Positions 15,602 through 24,514 of a stretch of 39,402 bases of DNA are shown here, piece by piece. The DNA is from Planctomycetota bacterium (GTDB lineage Bacteria > Planctomycetota > Phycisphaerae > SM23-33 > FEN-1343), in assembly GCA_012514895.1 (NCBI GenBank), contig JAAYZK010000136.1:1-39402 (forward strand), written 5' to 3'. Positions within the stretch are counted from its first letter, which is position 1, and each line of letters opens with the position of its first letter. The translations under genes and the position numbers were made by a program. Under the pieces are notes generated by a model. That model was given only the letters and a program-made list of their open reading frames with translations. It was not told the origin of the DNA and did not search any database.

Positions 15602-15700
15602 ACGCTCCTTTTCTCGGCGCCCCGCGGCGCCCGTCAGACCCGCATCCTCGAGCCGTTCGATCCGACTCGCCCCCAAGCGGTGCAATCCCATTGCCTTCGC

Positions 15701-15729
15701 ATTATTCGCCTGTCCGGTGTCCCGGGCAA
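15701..15729 (-). promoter_or_regulatory. Candidate promoter for the DHODH-like gene
   Basis: TTGCCC (15724-15729) and AATAAT (15701-15706) on the minus strand are 17 bp apart. The leader from about 15694 would hold small hairpins, including GCAAT-ggg-ATTGC at 15682-15694 and a GGCGCC-gcgg-GGCGCC stem just before the ribosome-binding site. Confidence 0.4.
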
Positions 15730-16374
15730 ACGTCCCCCAAGGCAGACGAGATGACGTTTTTGTTCCTATTCCAGGCAGGAACGCCACTTCTGAAGTGATT
15801 GCATGCCGCCCGGCCACGAAGTCTCCGACGAACGGATTTCCACAAGCCGTTATCTGAACAGTGCTTCCAGGATTCTCCTCCAGGACCGGCCGTCTCCGGC
15901 ACGGGGATTGCCTGGAGGTCGGTGTATTCGCTCCGTGACAAGGGCACGAACGCTGGCGGTCCCAGGACACCTCGGCGGAGACGCCCGGCCGTCCGGAAAA
16001 GAGTTGAGAAGGTCTTTCGAGGAAGGTGATTGCTGCCCGCACCCGGCCGCAAAGGCTCCACAGCGTGCAGCAGGCCCTCCACGGCGTGGAAGTCTTCAGG
16101 ATGTCCGTCACAAATCCTGTGGGCTTCGGCCGGCAGGAGGGATACCATGAGATGTACCCGCGGGGTCGATGCGCAAGCGAACCTCCTGCCGGCCGATGCA
16201 GGACGACGCGACCATCGACGGCGCCCGCACCAGTTCGATCGGGGACAGTAACATTTTTTCCATGCCCCTCAGGCGGTGCGCGCGCAGCCGGACCGGACGG
16301 GACGGCCCCGCGGCGATCGGACAGACAGACCCAGGGAATCCGACTCTCTGACAACGAAGAAAGGACGTCCGACA
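15730..16374. other. Region of about 0.65 kb without a recognisable gene
   Basis: Open frames cross this stretch on both strands, but none has a ribosome-binding site, a recognisable domain or the codon pattern of its neighbours. It contains a short dyad CACTTC-t-GAAGTG near 15784 and the 14-bp inverted repeat described separately. It may be the shared regulatory region of the two divergent genes, a decayed gene or the site of a small RNA. I see nothing else. Confidence 0.4.
16127..16195 (+). other. 14-bp perfect stem enclosing smaller stems (possible structured RNA)
   Basis: The arms 16127-16140 and 16182-16195 pair perfectly over 14 bp. The 41 nt inside can form a hairpin GGGaTAC...GTACCC (sharing the first stem's edge) and a short TCG...CGA stem, giving a three-way-junction-like shape. 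It lies 180 bp before the outer-membrane protein gene. It fits no riboswitch class that I can support. Confidence 0.35.
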
Positions 16375-17199
16375 ATGCACGGAAACAGACTCATCACATT
16401 GCTGGCGCTGGCCGTCCTGGCCGCCGCGTCGACGGCCCGGGCGCAGGACAACGAGGACCTGGTGTTCAGGTTCGGCGCCGACTACACGGTGGCCACCGAC
16501 TACGTCTGGCGCGGGCTGAATCTCAGCGAGTATGACGGCGAAGGCACCGAGGACCTCAACCACCAGTTGAACGTGTACGCATCGATCGACACGGAGATCG
16601 GCACCTTCGGCGGCCGCGTCTGGTTCGAGTGGTTCGCCGGCCAGGACGAACTCGACCCGGACGCCGACGGCCACCTGCAGGAAGTGGACTACGTCGCCTG
16701 GTACGGCAACACCTTCGGCAGCCTCTACGGGGAGGTCGGCTGGATTCTCTACACGTTCCCCTCCGGCGACAGCGGCGACACCACCAACGAAGGCTACGCC
16801 AAACTCCTCTACAACGACTCGGAACTGTTCGGCACCGAGCAGCCGGTCCTGAGCCCCTGGGTGGCGTATTACATGGACCTGGACAACTTCAGCCACGACA
16901 GTTGGATCGAAGTGGGCGTCCAGCACCTCTTCGACTTCGACGAGTTCCTCGAGGGCCTGTCCGTCAGGCCGTCCGTGACGCTCGGCGGCGACCACCGCTA
17001 CCTGACCGGCACGACCACCCAACTGGCCAACCTCGTCTACGGGCTCGGCGTGACCTATGACTTCGGCGACGCCCTGGGGGTGCCCGACCGGTACGGCAGC
17101 TTCGCCATCACGGGCTTCATCAACTACAGCCAGGCCTTCGCCGACGACGAACTGGACGACGAACTGTGGGGCGGCGCCACGGTCTCGTGGTTCAGGTAA
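16375..17199 (+). CDS. Outer-membrane beta-barrel protein (TorF-like putative porin)
   Basis: This 274-residue protein has a clear signal peptide (cleavage after ARA, residue 23). The mature part is rich in alternating aromatic/acidic strands, beginning FGADYTVATDYVWRGLNLSEY, which resembles the VTSDYVFRG start of TorF-type barrels, and ending with the C-terminal aromatic pattern ATVSWFR. It is strongly acidic, with turns such as DELDPDADGHLQ. The ATG at 16375 follows AAAGGA and begins the signal peptide; the frame stays open upstream but is not signal-like. It probably sits in the outer membrane as a channel or structural barrel of unknown selectivity. It stands alone, with a strong terminator 87 bp downstream. 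Confidence 0.8.
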   Translation: MHGNRLITLLALAVLAAASTARAQDNEDLVFRFGADYTVATDYVWRGLNLSEYDGEGTEDLNHQLNVYASIDTEIGTFGGRVWFEWFAGQDELDPDADGHLQEVDYVAWYGNTFGSLYGEVGWILYTFPSGDSGDTTNEGYAKLLYNDSELFGTEQPVLSPWVAYYMDLDNFSHDSWIEVGVQHLFDFDEFLEGLSVRPSVTLGGDHRYLTGTTTQLANLVYGLGVTYDFGDALGVPDRYGSFAITGFINYSQAFADDELDDELWGGATVSWFR

Positions 17200-17285
17200 A
17201 CACGGACGCCGAACGACGACGCCCGGGTCTGTGCTGAGCATGCACGGTGCAAGCTCCGGATGTCCCTGGAAGCCCGGGCGGTGCG

Positions 17286-17323
17286 GAGGATGCGGATCGC
17301 GGGATCCGCATCCTCTTTCTATT
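17286..17323 (+). terminator. Intrinsic terminator of the outer-membrane protein gene
   Basis: A perfect 13-bp stem (17286-17298 with 17303-17315) closes a GCGG tetraloop and is followed by TTTCTATT. It overlaps the stop region of the convergent glycosidase gene and may also bound the type II secretion transcript. Confidence 0.9.
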
Positions 17324-19538
17324 GGCGGCCGGCCTCTCCCGAGGCTTCGGCGGGGGCCAGTTCCAGCAGCCGCACGCTGTGGCCGGCCAGGACCAGGTCC
17401 AGCGTGACGGCCCCGTCGCGGACCTCGACGCCGTCGCCCTCGCGGGTCGGCGACAGCCGCGACAGCGCCAGGTACTTCTCCCGGTTCCTGGCGAAGACCG
17501 CTTCGCCGTCCTCTCCGTAGGCCCGCAGCGGCGAGCCCTCGAACCTGCCGGCCCCCTCCAGCGGCGCCACGCCGGCGGCGGCGCAGTCCTCGGCGAAGGC
17601 GTGGATCCAGACGCCCCGCCGGGCGTCGACGGTCCACTCCGACAGCGTCCAGGCCGCCCCGTCGGCCATCCGCGGATCGGTCACCACCAGCCGCACGGCC
17701 TCATCGACCCGGGGCAGGCGCCACGGACGGTGGTTGTACAGCAGGATGAACAGGCGGCCGTCCCTGGCGGCGGCGATGGCCCCGCAGCGGGCTTCGGGCG
17801 GCCCATCGGTCTCGACCGCCACCGCCAGCCGTCGCCCCCCCGCCATCCGCCTCAGCAGGGCGATCACGTGCCCCTTGGGGTGAAGCACCCCGCCGGTGGC
17901 GTGGTCCCACTCGTGGACCACCTCCACCCCCAGCGCATAGACCCGATCGGCGAAGGCGGCGAAGAAGGCGGCCGACCACTCCGTGGTCTCCCCCGCATAG
18001 AGGCGGCGGCCCGCCTGGTCGTGCAGCACCGCGTGCTCGCCGATGCGGATGGGCAGATCGGCGAACTGCGGGTACTTCGCCAGCCGCCCGCGCATGGCCG
18101 CCACCGCCCGCTCGAAGTCGTCCAGCGAGCCGCCGACCCGCGCGTACCACGAGCAGCCGAAGGCGGTCATCCGCGTTCCCGTCCGGCCGGTGCACGCGTT
18201 GAGGCCGCCGCCGGCGTGGTCGATGATGTCCAGCCCCCACGCCCCGCCCGGACCCCACCGGGAGGGATTCAGGATGTTGCCCGGCTCGATGCAGGCCTCC
18301 GGCAGTTCGGCGGTCACCGCCGCGACCGTGTGGTCGTAGTGGCAGAGCCACTGCTCCTTCGTCCCGGACCAGTGGCCGGGATAAAGGTCCGGCTCGGTCG
18401 TGACGCTGAACTGCCACCGGCCGACCGTGTCGCGGCCGAACTCGTCGATCAGTGCCGCGATCGCCTCGCGGACGTAGGCGTACCAGAGGCCCTCGTCGGA
18501 CGGCGGCGCCGTGTTGCCGTACGCGTGCTCCGTCGGCGGATCGCTCATCCTGTAGGGGACGTTGTCCAGCACGATCCGCGGGGTGTAGCCGGCGTCGAGC
18601 ACGGCGTGGAGCTGCGCCAGCATGGATGAGAAGTCGGTCACCGGTCGGCCGTGGACCACGCCGCCGAACATCGGGTCGTGCTCGGGATACCTGCCGCCCA
18701 GCATGTAGATGCAACTGATCTCGGTGCAGAACGGATGGACGGCTCGGACGCTGCTGTCGTAGAACGCCGGCTCGACAAGCTTGAAGGGCGTGTTCACATT
18801 GGCCACCCGCCAGAAGTCGTAGCACTCGCCGATATCCCGGGCGGCGTCCACGCGGAGGGTCCGGGTACCGCCCTTCAGTTCCGGGGCGTCGACGGCCGCG
18901 GGGGCGAGGCTGATCTGCTCGATGACCCCCGCGAACGGGTCTTCGTCCCCGCAGGCGCCGATGGAACACGTCGACGGCCAGGCCGTCGGGCGGGCGACCA
19001 GGGTCGTCCCTTCGAGATGCCCATCCACGAACAGCATCAGCAGCCACCGGCCGTCGGGGTGGTCCCGCCACGCCAGGCGGACGCGGTGGACCGACCCTTC
19101 GGCCCATCCTCCGCCCGCGCGGGTGCTGATCCGGTCGCCCTGGCCGTCGCCGGTGTCGTACCGGAGGACCGCCGTGCCCCGCTGGAGGTACATGTGCAGG
19201 CGGAAGGACGGCTCGGCCGCCAGATGCAGCAGCGTCGCCCGTCGCCGGTCGCGGCGTTCGAAGCGGGGGGCGCGGAATCGCACGTCCACAACGCCCGCCG
19301 CGGCCGTCAGGCGGCCGTCTGCCGGGATCGTCAGGCCGCCCTCGGCGAACGTGATGCCCGTCCTGTCCGGCAGGACGGTCACGCCGGGGTGGCGATCGGC
19401 GCCGGCGGGGAGGGCGTGCAGGGTCGAGGCGTCGATGCGGAGGTCCGCCGCCGCCGTCGCTGCCGGAAGAACCAGGCACAGCAGCGCCGTCCAGGCGAGC
19501 CGCCGGCGCCCGCCGCCCGGGGGGCCATCGTTCCGCAT
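17319..19538 (-). CDS. Secreted GH39-like glycoside hydrolase with N-terminal LamG-like domain
   Basis: This 739-residue protein has a signal peptide (residues 1-31). Residues about 85-210 look like a concanavalin/LamG sandwich (FRLHMYLQRGTAVLRYD, GRWLLMLFVDGHLEGTTLV). From about 235 there is a TIM-barrel of clan GH-A type. The likely acid/base is E382 in TTEPDLYPGHW, the counterpart of the Asn-Glu-Pro motif, and the likely nucleophile is E501 in IRIGEHAVL. A beta-rich C-terminal domain follows. The fold class fits GH39 and relatives (xylosidase or iduronidase type), but the substrate cannot be read. The ATG at 19538 follows GGAG. It lies 107 bp after the type II secretion operon's last lipoprotein on the same strand and is a natural candidate substrate of that system. 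Confidence 0.75.
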   Translation of the reverse strand: MRNDGPPGGGRRRLAWTALLCLVLPAATAAADLRIDASTLHALPAGADRHPGVTVLPDRTGITFAEGGLTIPADGRLTAAAGVVDVRFRAPRFERRDRRRATLLHLAAEPSFRLHMYLQRGTAVLRYDTGDGQGDRISTRAGGGWAEGSVHRVRLAWRDHPDGRWLLMLFVDGHLEGTTLVARPTAWPSTCSIGACGDEDPFAGVIEQISLAPAAVDAPELKGGTRTLRVDAARDIGECYDFWRVANVNTPFKLVEPAFYDSSVRAVHPFCTEISCIYMLGGRYPEHDPMFGGVVHGRPVTDFSSMLAQLHAVLDAGYTPRIVLDNVPYRMSDPPTEHAYGNTAPPSDEGLWYAYVREAIAALIDEFGRDTVGRWQFSVTTEPDLYPGHWSGTKEQWLCHYDHTVAAVTAELPEACIEPGNILNPSRWGPGGAWGLDIIDHAGGGLNACTGRTGTRMTAFGCSWYARVGGSLDDFERAVAAMRGRLAKYPQFADLPIRIGEHAVLHDQAGRRLYAGETTEWSAAFFAAFADRVYALGVEVVHEWDHATGGVLHPKGHVIALLRRMAGGRRLAVAVETDGPPEARCGAIAAARDGRLFILLYNHRPWRLPRVDEAVRLVVTDPRMADGAAWTLSEWTVDARRGVWIHAFAEDCAAAGVAPLEGAGRFEGSPLRAYGEDGEAVFARNREKYLALSRLSPTREGDGVEVRDGAVTLDLVLAGHSVRLLELAPAEASGEAGRQ

Positions 19539-19645
19539 GGTCCGCTCCTGCATCCCCCAGAGGATCGCTGACAGCGGCCGGTGACGCCCACCGGTCAGGG
19601 GGGCGATTCTACCGAAGCGGGCCCGCAGGGGAAAGAGGCGGCTGG

Positions 19646-20737
19646 CTACGGCTGGACGACGACGCGGATGCGCCTCAGGGCGAACACGCCTCGGTGGGCC
19701 CCTTCGGTCAGGGCCAGGACAGTGTCGCCCGAGCAGATCAGCGGAATCCACGGGCCGTGCACCAGCAGGGCCGGGGGCTTGTCGTCGACGTAGAGGCTGA
19801 GCCGATCGCCCGTGGCGACGATGACGTCGTCGCCGAACCAGCAGGCGGACGCGGCGGCGGGGAAGGTGTTCAATTCGCGGGCGCGGGCGAGATCCGCCAA
19901 GGCCAGGCCGCCCAGGTCGGCGCTGGTGTACATCAGGCGCCGCCCGTCGGCGCTGAACGGTTCGCCGAGGGCCGCGGTCGCCTGGAAGAGGGCATAGTCG
20001 GTCGGCGGGATCGCCAGCGGCATGATCCGTTCGGGCCCGCCGTCGCCCACCCGCCAATGGCCCGCGTAGACGGCCTGGCCGTCGGTTTCGAGGAAGACCA
20101 CCCGCCCGTCCCGGGTCCACCGCGGGAAGAACGGCCGCACGGACGGGTCGGAGATGGCGTACTGCGTGTCGAACGGCCAGTCGAACGCCGTCATCCGCCA
20201 CCGGCCGTCCCGCAGGATGAGGATGACGATGATCGACCCGTCGGGCGACAGCGCGGGCATGATAACCCGCCGGCCCGGGGCGACCGCCCGCTCGGTGGAC
20301 CCGGTGCGGGTGTCGTAGCGCTTCACGACGGCCTGCCCGCCCTCGTGGCTCACCCACACCAGGAATCTCCCGTCGGCGGTGAAGGACGGCCACAAGGCGG
20401 CCTCGTCCAGGACGCGGGGCCGGCCTTCGGCCTTCAGCGGCCGAATCTCCAGCCGCATGGCCGCGGCCGGATCGCCCGCCAGCAGGTCCTCCGGCGTCAC
20501 CGGCGATCCCTGGCGGACCAGCCAGGCGATGTGGGCGCCGTCGGGGGCCGCCAGGGGCAACTGCACGCCGTTGTTGGGCACGTCGCCCAGCGGCGTGATC
20601 TCCACCTGCACGTGGGTGGCCAGCGAGGACGACCGGCCCGGCGACGCGCCGTGCCCGCCGCGGTCGGGCCCCCGGCGGCCTTCGCCGGCGCAGCCGCCCA
20701 GGGCCAGCACGATCAGCACAAGGGCGGCCCGCCTCAT
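19646..20737 (-). CDS. Beta-propeller (TolB/PD40-like) lipoprotein
   Basis: This 363-residue protein has a lipoprotein signal (LALGGC, lipid-modified C16). The body has repeated propeller-blade strands such as ALWPSFTADGRFLVWVSHEGG, PALSPDGSIIVIL, RPFFPRWTRDGRVVFLETDG and EPFSADGRRLMYTS. These WD/PD40-like blades usually form a scaffold for protein contacts. The ATG overlaps the gspD stop by 4 bp (ATGA) and has GAGGAG upstream, so it is translated with gspD. It may be a secretin-associated lipoprotein (pilotin-like role or periplasmic dock) that stands in for a GspS; this is inference from the overlap. Confidence 0.75.
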   Translation of the reverse strand: MRRAALVLIVLALGGCAGEGRRGPDRGGHGASPGRSSSLATHVQVEITPLGDVPNNGVQLPLAAPDGAHIAWLVRQGSPVTPEDLLAGDPAAAMRLEIRPLKAEGRPRVLDEAALWPSFTADGRFLVWVSHEGGQAVVKRYDTRTGSTERAVAPGRRVIMPALSPDGSIIVILILRDGRWRMTAFDWPFDTQYAISDPSVRPFFPRWTRDGRVVFLETDGQAVYAGHWRVGDGGPERIMPLAIPPTDYALFQATAALGEPFSADGRRLMYTSADLGGLALADLARARELNTFPAAASACWFGDDVIVATGDRLSLYVDDKPPALLVHGPWIPLICSGDTVLALTEGAHRGVFALRRIRVVVQP

Positions 20738-23700
20738 GGCGACTCCTCGACGACGACGGCCGGCGCGTTGGCCGTCACGGGCGAGCCGGCGTCCTCGACG
20801 AAGGTGTCCTGGATCTGGCGGAGCGTGTTCAGCCCGCTGTTGGCCTGGGCCTCGACGTCGGCCTCGCACGCCAGCACGTGGGGGGTGATGAACACCACCA
20901 GCTCGCGGTTGCGCCGTCCCTTGTCAACGCTGCGGAACAGCTTGCCCAGCAGCGGCAGGTCGCCCAGGAGGGGCCAGCGCCGCACGTCGTCGAAGTCTTC
21001 CTGGCGGATGATGCCGCTGAGCATGACGGTCTGGCCGTCGGCGACAACCACATGAGTGGTCACCTCCCGGCGGTCGATCACCGGGTTGCCGAACAGGCCC
21101 GCCCCGTCGAGGATGCGGGAGATCGTCAGGTTGATCATCAGGTCGACGTTGCCCTGCTTGGTGATGTGCGGGCGGACGCTCAGGAGCGTGCCGACCTCGC
21201 GGTACTCGATACTGACGGTCGTCGAGACGCCCTCCTCCGACAGCCTGCGTTCCTCGAGGGTGGGGACGTCCTGCCCGACGAAGAACTGGGCCGACTCGTT
21301 GTCGCAGGTGGTCACGGACGGCTGCTGGAGGACCTTCATGTCGAAGTTTCTCAGCAGGAGGTTCAGCAGCGCGAAGAAGCTGGCGCGCCCGTCGATGGTG
21401 AGGGTCTCCCCGAAGATGCCCTCGTAGGCGGCGACGCCGCTGAGGCCCAGGGCGGTGTCGCCGTCGGTCAGCAGCGACGGGTCCGACGCCAGGCGCACGC
21501 CGAGCGTCGTCTCGCTGTCGTGCTGGATCTCCCCGATCTGGGCGCGGATGGTCACCTGGCGTCCCGGTTCGTCCAGGCCGGCGATCAGGTCCAGGATGGG
21601 CTGCTTGTAGCCTTCGGGGGCCAGGATCATGATGGCGTTGCGCCGGTAGACCGGCACGATGCGGATCCGCCCCACCAGGTTGCTGGTGGGCACCTCGCCC
21701 TCGGGCTGGCGGAACGACTGCCACCAGAACACCATCTCGCCGGGGGCCGGGCGGGCCGGCTGGTTGGCGTTGCGGGGCTGCTGATTGCCCGCATCAGACC
21801 GGGTCGCCTCGGAACTGCCCTCGTATTCCGTCAGCGAGCGGTCGGCGCGGCGGATGTTCGCCAGCGTGCCCGGCTCGGCCAGCAGGGCGTTGAGTTGCTC
21901 GCAGAGATCCTCGGCGTTGGCGTGGTTGAGCTCCACGATCACCGGCAGCCCCACCTGCTGGGGCTGGTCGACCCGGCCGATGATCTCGTCGACCACGGTG
22001 AAGTGCGCCGGGTTCTTGGCGCTGACGACCAGTTGGTTGGAGGACGCCAGCACCTGGAAGGTGAACTGGCCCTGCAGGCGCCCGACCGCCTTGGCCGTCG
22101 AGTCGGACGAACTGCCGTAATAGAGGTCCCAGAAGCTCATCTGGCGATCGGCCTTGGCGCCGAACATCGTCTGCAGCAGTTCGCAGACCTCGCCGGGGTC
22201 GACGTACTGGAGCGTGTAGATCTTCGGCATCGCCTCCTCGAGGCGGACCGCCTGGTCCTCTTCCTCGATGAGCTTGGCGATCTCCTCCATCGTGTCCGGG
22301 TCGGTGACGACCGTCACGGCGTTGCGGCGGGCGTCGGCGACGACCGTGACCTTGGCGGCGCCGGGGTCGCGGCGGTACTGGCTGTAGCCGTACCCCGAGT
22401 ACATCAGGTCCAGCCCGCTGAACAGCGACTCGATCCGCGTGGCCATCTCGGTGGCGTCGGCGTACTTGAGATCGAACGTCCGCCGGTTGCGGCGGCTGGC
22501 GTCTTCCACGTCCAACTGCGCCAGCAGCTCGCGGACGACGGCCCGCCCGGCCGTCGAGCCGAAAATGATGATCTTGCGGGACTCGACGAACGGGACCACC
22601 TGCGTGGCCTGGCTGAGCTCGGGATCGGGCATCTGCCGGATGGTCTGCCCCAGTTGCGTGGCCACCTCGCGGACGTCGGCGTACTGGACGTCGACCAGTT
22701 CGTAGCTCTGCTCCTCGTCACGGGGCTTGTCGAGCTGCTGGACCCACTGGAGGATCTGCTCCATGATCGGCGCCGGCGCCACGGCGATGATCCAGTTGCG
22801 CGACACATGCGGCGCCAGCGTCACCGGCGAGGACGCCGCCTCGACGCGGGTGACGCCCCCGCCGGCGGGCGACGGGCCGCCGGGGCGCCCCGAAGGTCCC
22901 CCCGGCATCGCCCCCGGACGCGCCCCGCCGCGCGACGGACCGCCGGCGGTGGTGATGTCCTCGACCTGGATTCCCATCCGCCCGGCGATCAGCCAGCGGA
23001 CGATGGAGATGATCTCCGAGGCGTCCCCGTGCTCCAGGCGGATGATTTCCGTCCGCGTCTGGTCGGCCAGCGGGGTGTCCAGCGTGGCGATCACCCGCTC
23101 GAACCGCAGGAGGTTGGCCACGGTGTCGGTGACGACCATCCGGCGCGTGTTCGGATCGACCACCACGCGGGCCCAGGGCGATTTCATCGGCTCGATCACC
23201 GCCACGACCCGGTCCACGCCGCAGTGGACGATCACGAAGGTCTTGCTCACGATCGCCATCGGGTCGGCCAGGTCGGCCACCGATTCGTCCGGCCCCAACT
23301 CCGGCAGGTGGGCCTGCATGACCTCCTCGACCGGGCGGATGCGGATGTAGGTGTCCAACCGTTCGAGCATCAGCCCCTTGTCCATCATCTCCCGGCGGAT
23401 CAGGGCGAGGACCTGGTCGGCCGGCAGTTTCACCTTGCAGACCACGGTGAGCTTCTTGTCCTTGGCGGCGTCGCTGATCAGCACCGGCAGCTTGAACTGA
23501 TCGGCCAGCCAGTCGGCCACCTTGGGCACCTCCATGTTGTTGAAGGCCACGCTCATCCCCTCCGGCTCGGACGGCTGGGACGACGCCGGCTGAGAGGACG
23601 GCTGGGAGGCCGGCCCGGAGGCCGCGACAGGCTGCGGCGCCGGCGCGTCGGCGGGGGCTGCGGCAGCCACCGCATCGGACGGCTCCGTCGTCGAACGGCT

Positions 23701-23778
23701 CGTGCTCTGGGCGACAAGCGGCGCCGCCGTGACCGCCAGAAGAACGAGCAGACCCAGAATCCCATGCATGTACTTCAT
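20734..23778 (-). CDS. gspD: Type II secretion secretin GspD
   Basis: This 1014-residue secretin has a signal peptide (residues 1-23) and a Pro/Ser/Gln-rich linker to about residue 72. It then has N0 and several N-type repeats (LADQFKLPVLISDAA, TFVIVHCGVDRVVAVIEP, YELVDVQYADVREVATQLG and others). The C-terminal secretin domain has the family signature near the end, with RRWPLLGDLPLLGKLFRS and ELVVFITPHVL. It forms the outer-membrane channel of the system. It is longer than typical GspD (about 650-700), owing to the linker, a Gly/Pro-rich insert near residue 280 and an insert with repeated SSDST and NQQPRNANQPA sequence. The start ATG follows GGAG; a TTG three codons upstream is unlikely. Confidence 0.95.
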   Translation of the reverse strand: MKYMHGILGLLVLLAVTAAPLVAQSTSRSTTEPSDAVAAAAPADAPAPQPVAASGPASQPSSQPASSQPSEPEGMSVAFNNMEVPKVADWLADQFKLPVLISDAAKDKKLTVVCKVKLPADQVLALIRREMMDKGLMLERLDTYIRIRPVEEVMQAHLPELGPDESVADLADPMAIVSKTFVIVHCGVDRVVAVIEPMKSPWARVVVDPNTRRMVVTDTVANLLRFERVIATLDTPLADQTRTEIIRLEHGDASEIISIVRWLIAGRMGIQVEDITTAGGPSRGGARPGAMPGGPSGRPGGPSPAGGGVTRVEAASSPVTLAPHVSRNWIIAVAPAPIMEQILQWVQQLDKPRDEEQSYELVDVQYADVREVATQLGQTIRQMPDPELSQATQVVPFVESRKIIIFGSTAGRAVVRELLAQLDVEDASRRNRRTFDLKYADATEMATRIESLFSGLDLMYSGYGYSQYRRDPGAAKVTVVADARRNAVTVVTDPDTMEEIAKLIEEEDQAVRLEEAMPKIYTLQYVDPGEVCELLQTMFGAKADRQMSFWDLYYGSSSDSTAKAVGRLQGQFTFQVLASSNQLVVSAKNPAHFTVVDEIIGRVDQPQQVGLPVIVELNHANAEDLCEQLNALLAEPGTLANIRRADRSLTEYEGSSEATRSDAGNQQPRNANQPARPAPGEMVFWWQSFRQPEGEVPTSNLVGRIRIVPVYRRNAIMILAPEGYKQPILDLIAGLDEPGRQVTIRAQIGEIQHDSETTLGVRLASDPSLLTDGDTALGLSGVAAYEGIFGETLTIDGRASFFALLNLLLRNFDMKVLQQPSVTTCDNESAQFFVGQDVPTLEERRLSEEGVSTTVSIEYREVGTLLSVRPHITKQGNVDLMINLTISRILDGAGLFGNPVIDRREVTTHVVVADGQTVMLSGIIRQEDFDDVRRWPLLGDLPLLGKLFRSVDKGRRNRELVVFITPHVLACEADVEAQANSGLNTLRQIQDTFVEDAGSPVTANAPAVVVEESP

Positions 23779-23827
23779 CCGCTCCAACCTTCCTTCCGCG
23801 TCCGACCTGCCTCTGCGGGCAGGCAGG

Positions 23828-24514
23828 TTACTCGGCCAATTGCGCTCGAATGTGCTCCGGGGCGCTGGCCATCGCCCTTTCGCGCTCCTCGGGGGGCATC
23901 TTCGCCAGTTCCGCCCGGATGTGGGCCAGTTGTTCGGGCGTCAACGTGGGACCTTCCCGCGGGCCCCGCGATACCGGCCGCGCCACGGCGACCGGCGGTT
24001 GCGACGAGGGCCCGCCCGGGGGCGGACCGGCCATCGCGGGGGGCCGCGTCGGTCCCGGCCCGCCGCCGGAGGGGGCTGAGCCCTCGCCGAAGACGTACAG
24101 CGTGAGCGGCTTGCCCTCGAACTCCAGGCGGACCCAGTCCGGGCCGATCTCCACGACCTTGGCCCCGTTGTGCGTGTCGCCGACGCCCACGCCGTTGCCG
24201 CCGTCCATGAACGCCCTCCGGCCCAGGACGCCGACCAGGACCGCCTTGAACTCCCGCTTGGGCGGGTCGGGGGAGAACGGGTGCCGTTTGACGACCCGCG
24301 CGACCCGCGGGTCGTCCTTCGCGTCGGCCGGTTTGGCGGCCTGCGAGGCCTGCGACGCCGGCGGGGCGAACAGCCGTTCGTAGCGGACGACGATCGCCTC
24401 GGCGTCCTCCAGTTCCGGCACCGCCAGCCGTGCCGCGACCTGAACGGTCAGCACGACACCCGCGGCGACCAGGGCCGCCAGAAGCATCCGTCGGTTGGCC
24501 AGGCGCCGCGTCAT
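23828..24514 (-). CDS. gspC: GspC-like inner-membrane linker protein
   Basis: This 228-residue protein has one N-terminal membrane helix (about residues 10-30). A region HPFSPDPPKREFKAVLVGVLGRRAFM, continuing to WVRLEFEGKPLTLYVFG, matches the GspC homology-region fold that contacts the secretin N0 domain. There is no PDZ domain. Instead a Pro/Gly linker leads to a charged helical tail, LTPEQLAHIRAELAKMPPEERE. It joins the inner-membrane platform to GspD. The ATG overlaps the gspM stop by 4 bp, and gspD begins 49 bp later. PilP is an alternative relative, but the pseudopilin set makes GspC the better call. Confidence 0.75.
   Translation of the reverse strand: MTRRLANRRMLLAALVAAGVVLTVQVAARLAVPELEDAEAIVVRYERLFAPPASQASQAAKPADAKDDPRVARVVKRHPFSPDPPKREFKAVLVGVLGRRAFMDGGNGVGVGDTHNGAKVVEIGPDWVRLEFEGKPLTLYVFGEGSAPSGGGPGPTRPPAMAGPPPGGPSSQPPVAVARPVSRGPREGPTLTPEQLAHIRAELAKMPPEERERAMASAPEHIRAQLAE

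Noticed and set aside
16127-16200. Resemblance to a TPP riboswitch (TGAGAT, ACCC, GAACCT pieces in order).
   Set aside because: The conserved P4/P5 half with the GAUAAUGCCAGCGUAGGGA-type segment is missing, the outer 14-bp stem is not TPP topology, and the downstream gene is a porin-like barrel, not a thiamin gene.
15602-16375. Upstream extension of the DHODH-like protein and several other frames in this gap.
   Set aside because: The conserved protein starts at MADLAATYMG with a good AAGGAG site; the upstream residues match no family and lie beyond the candidate promoter.
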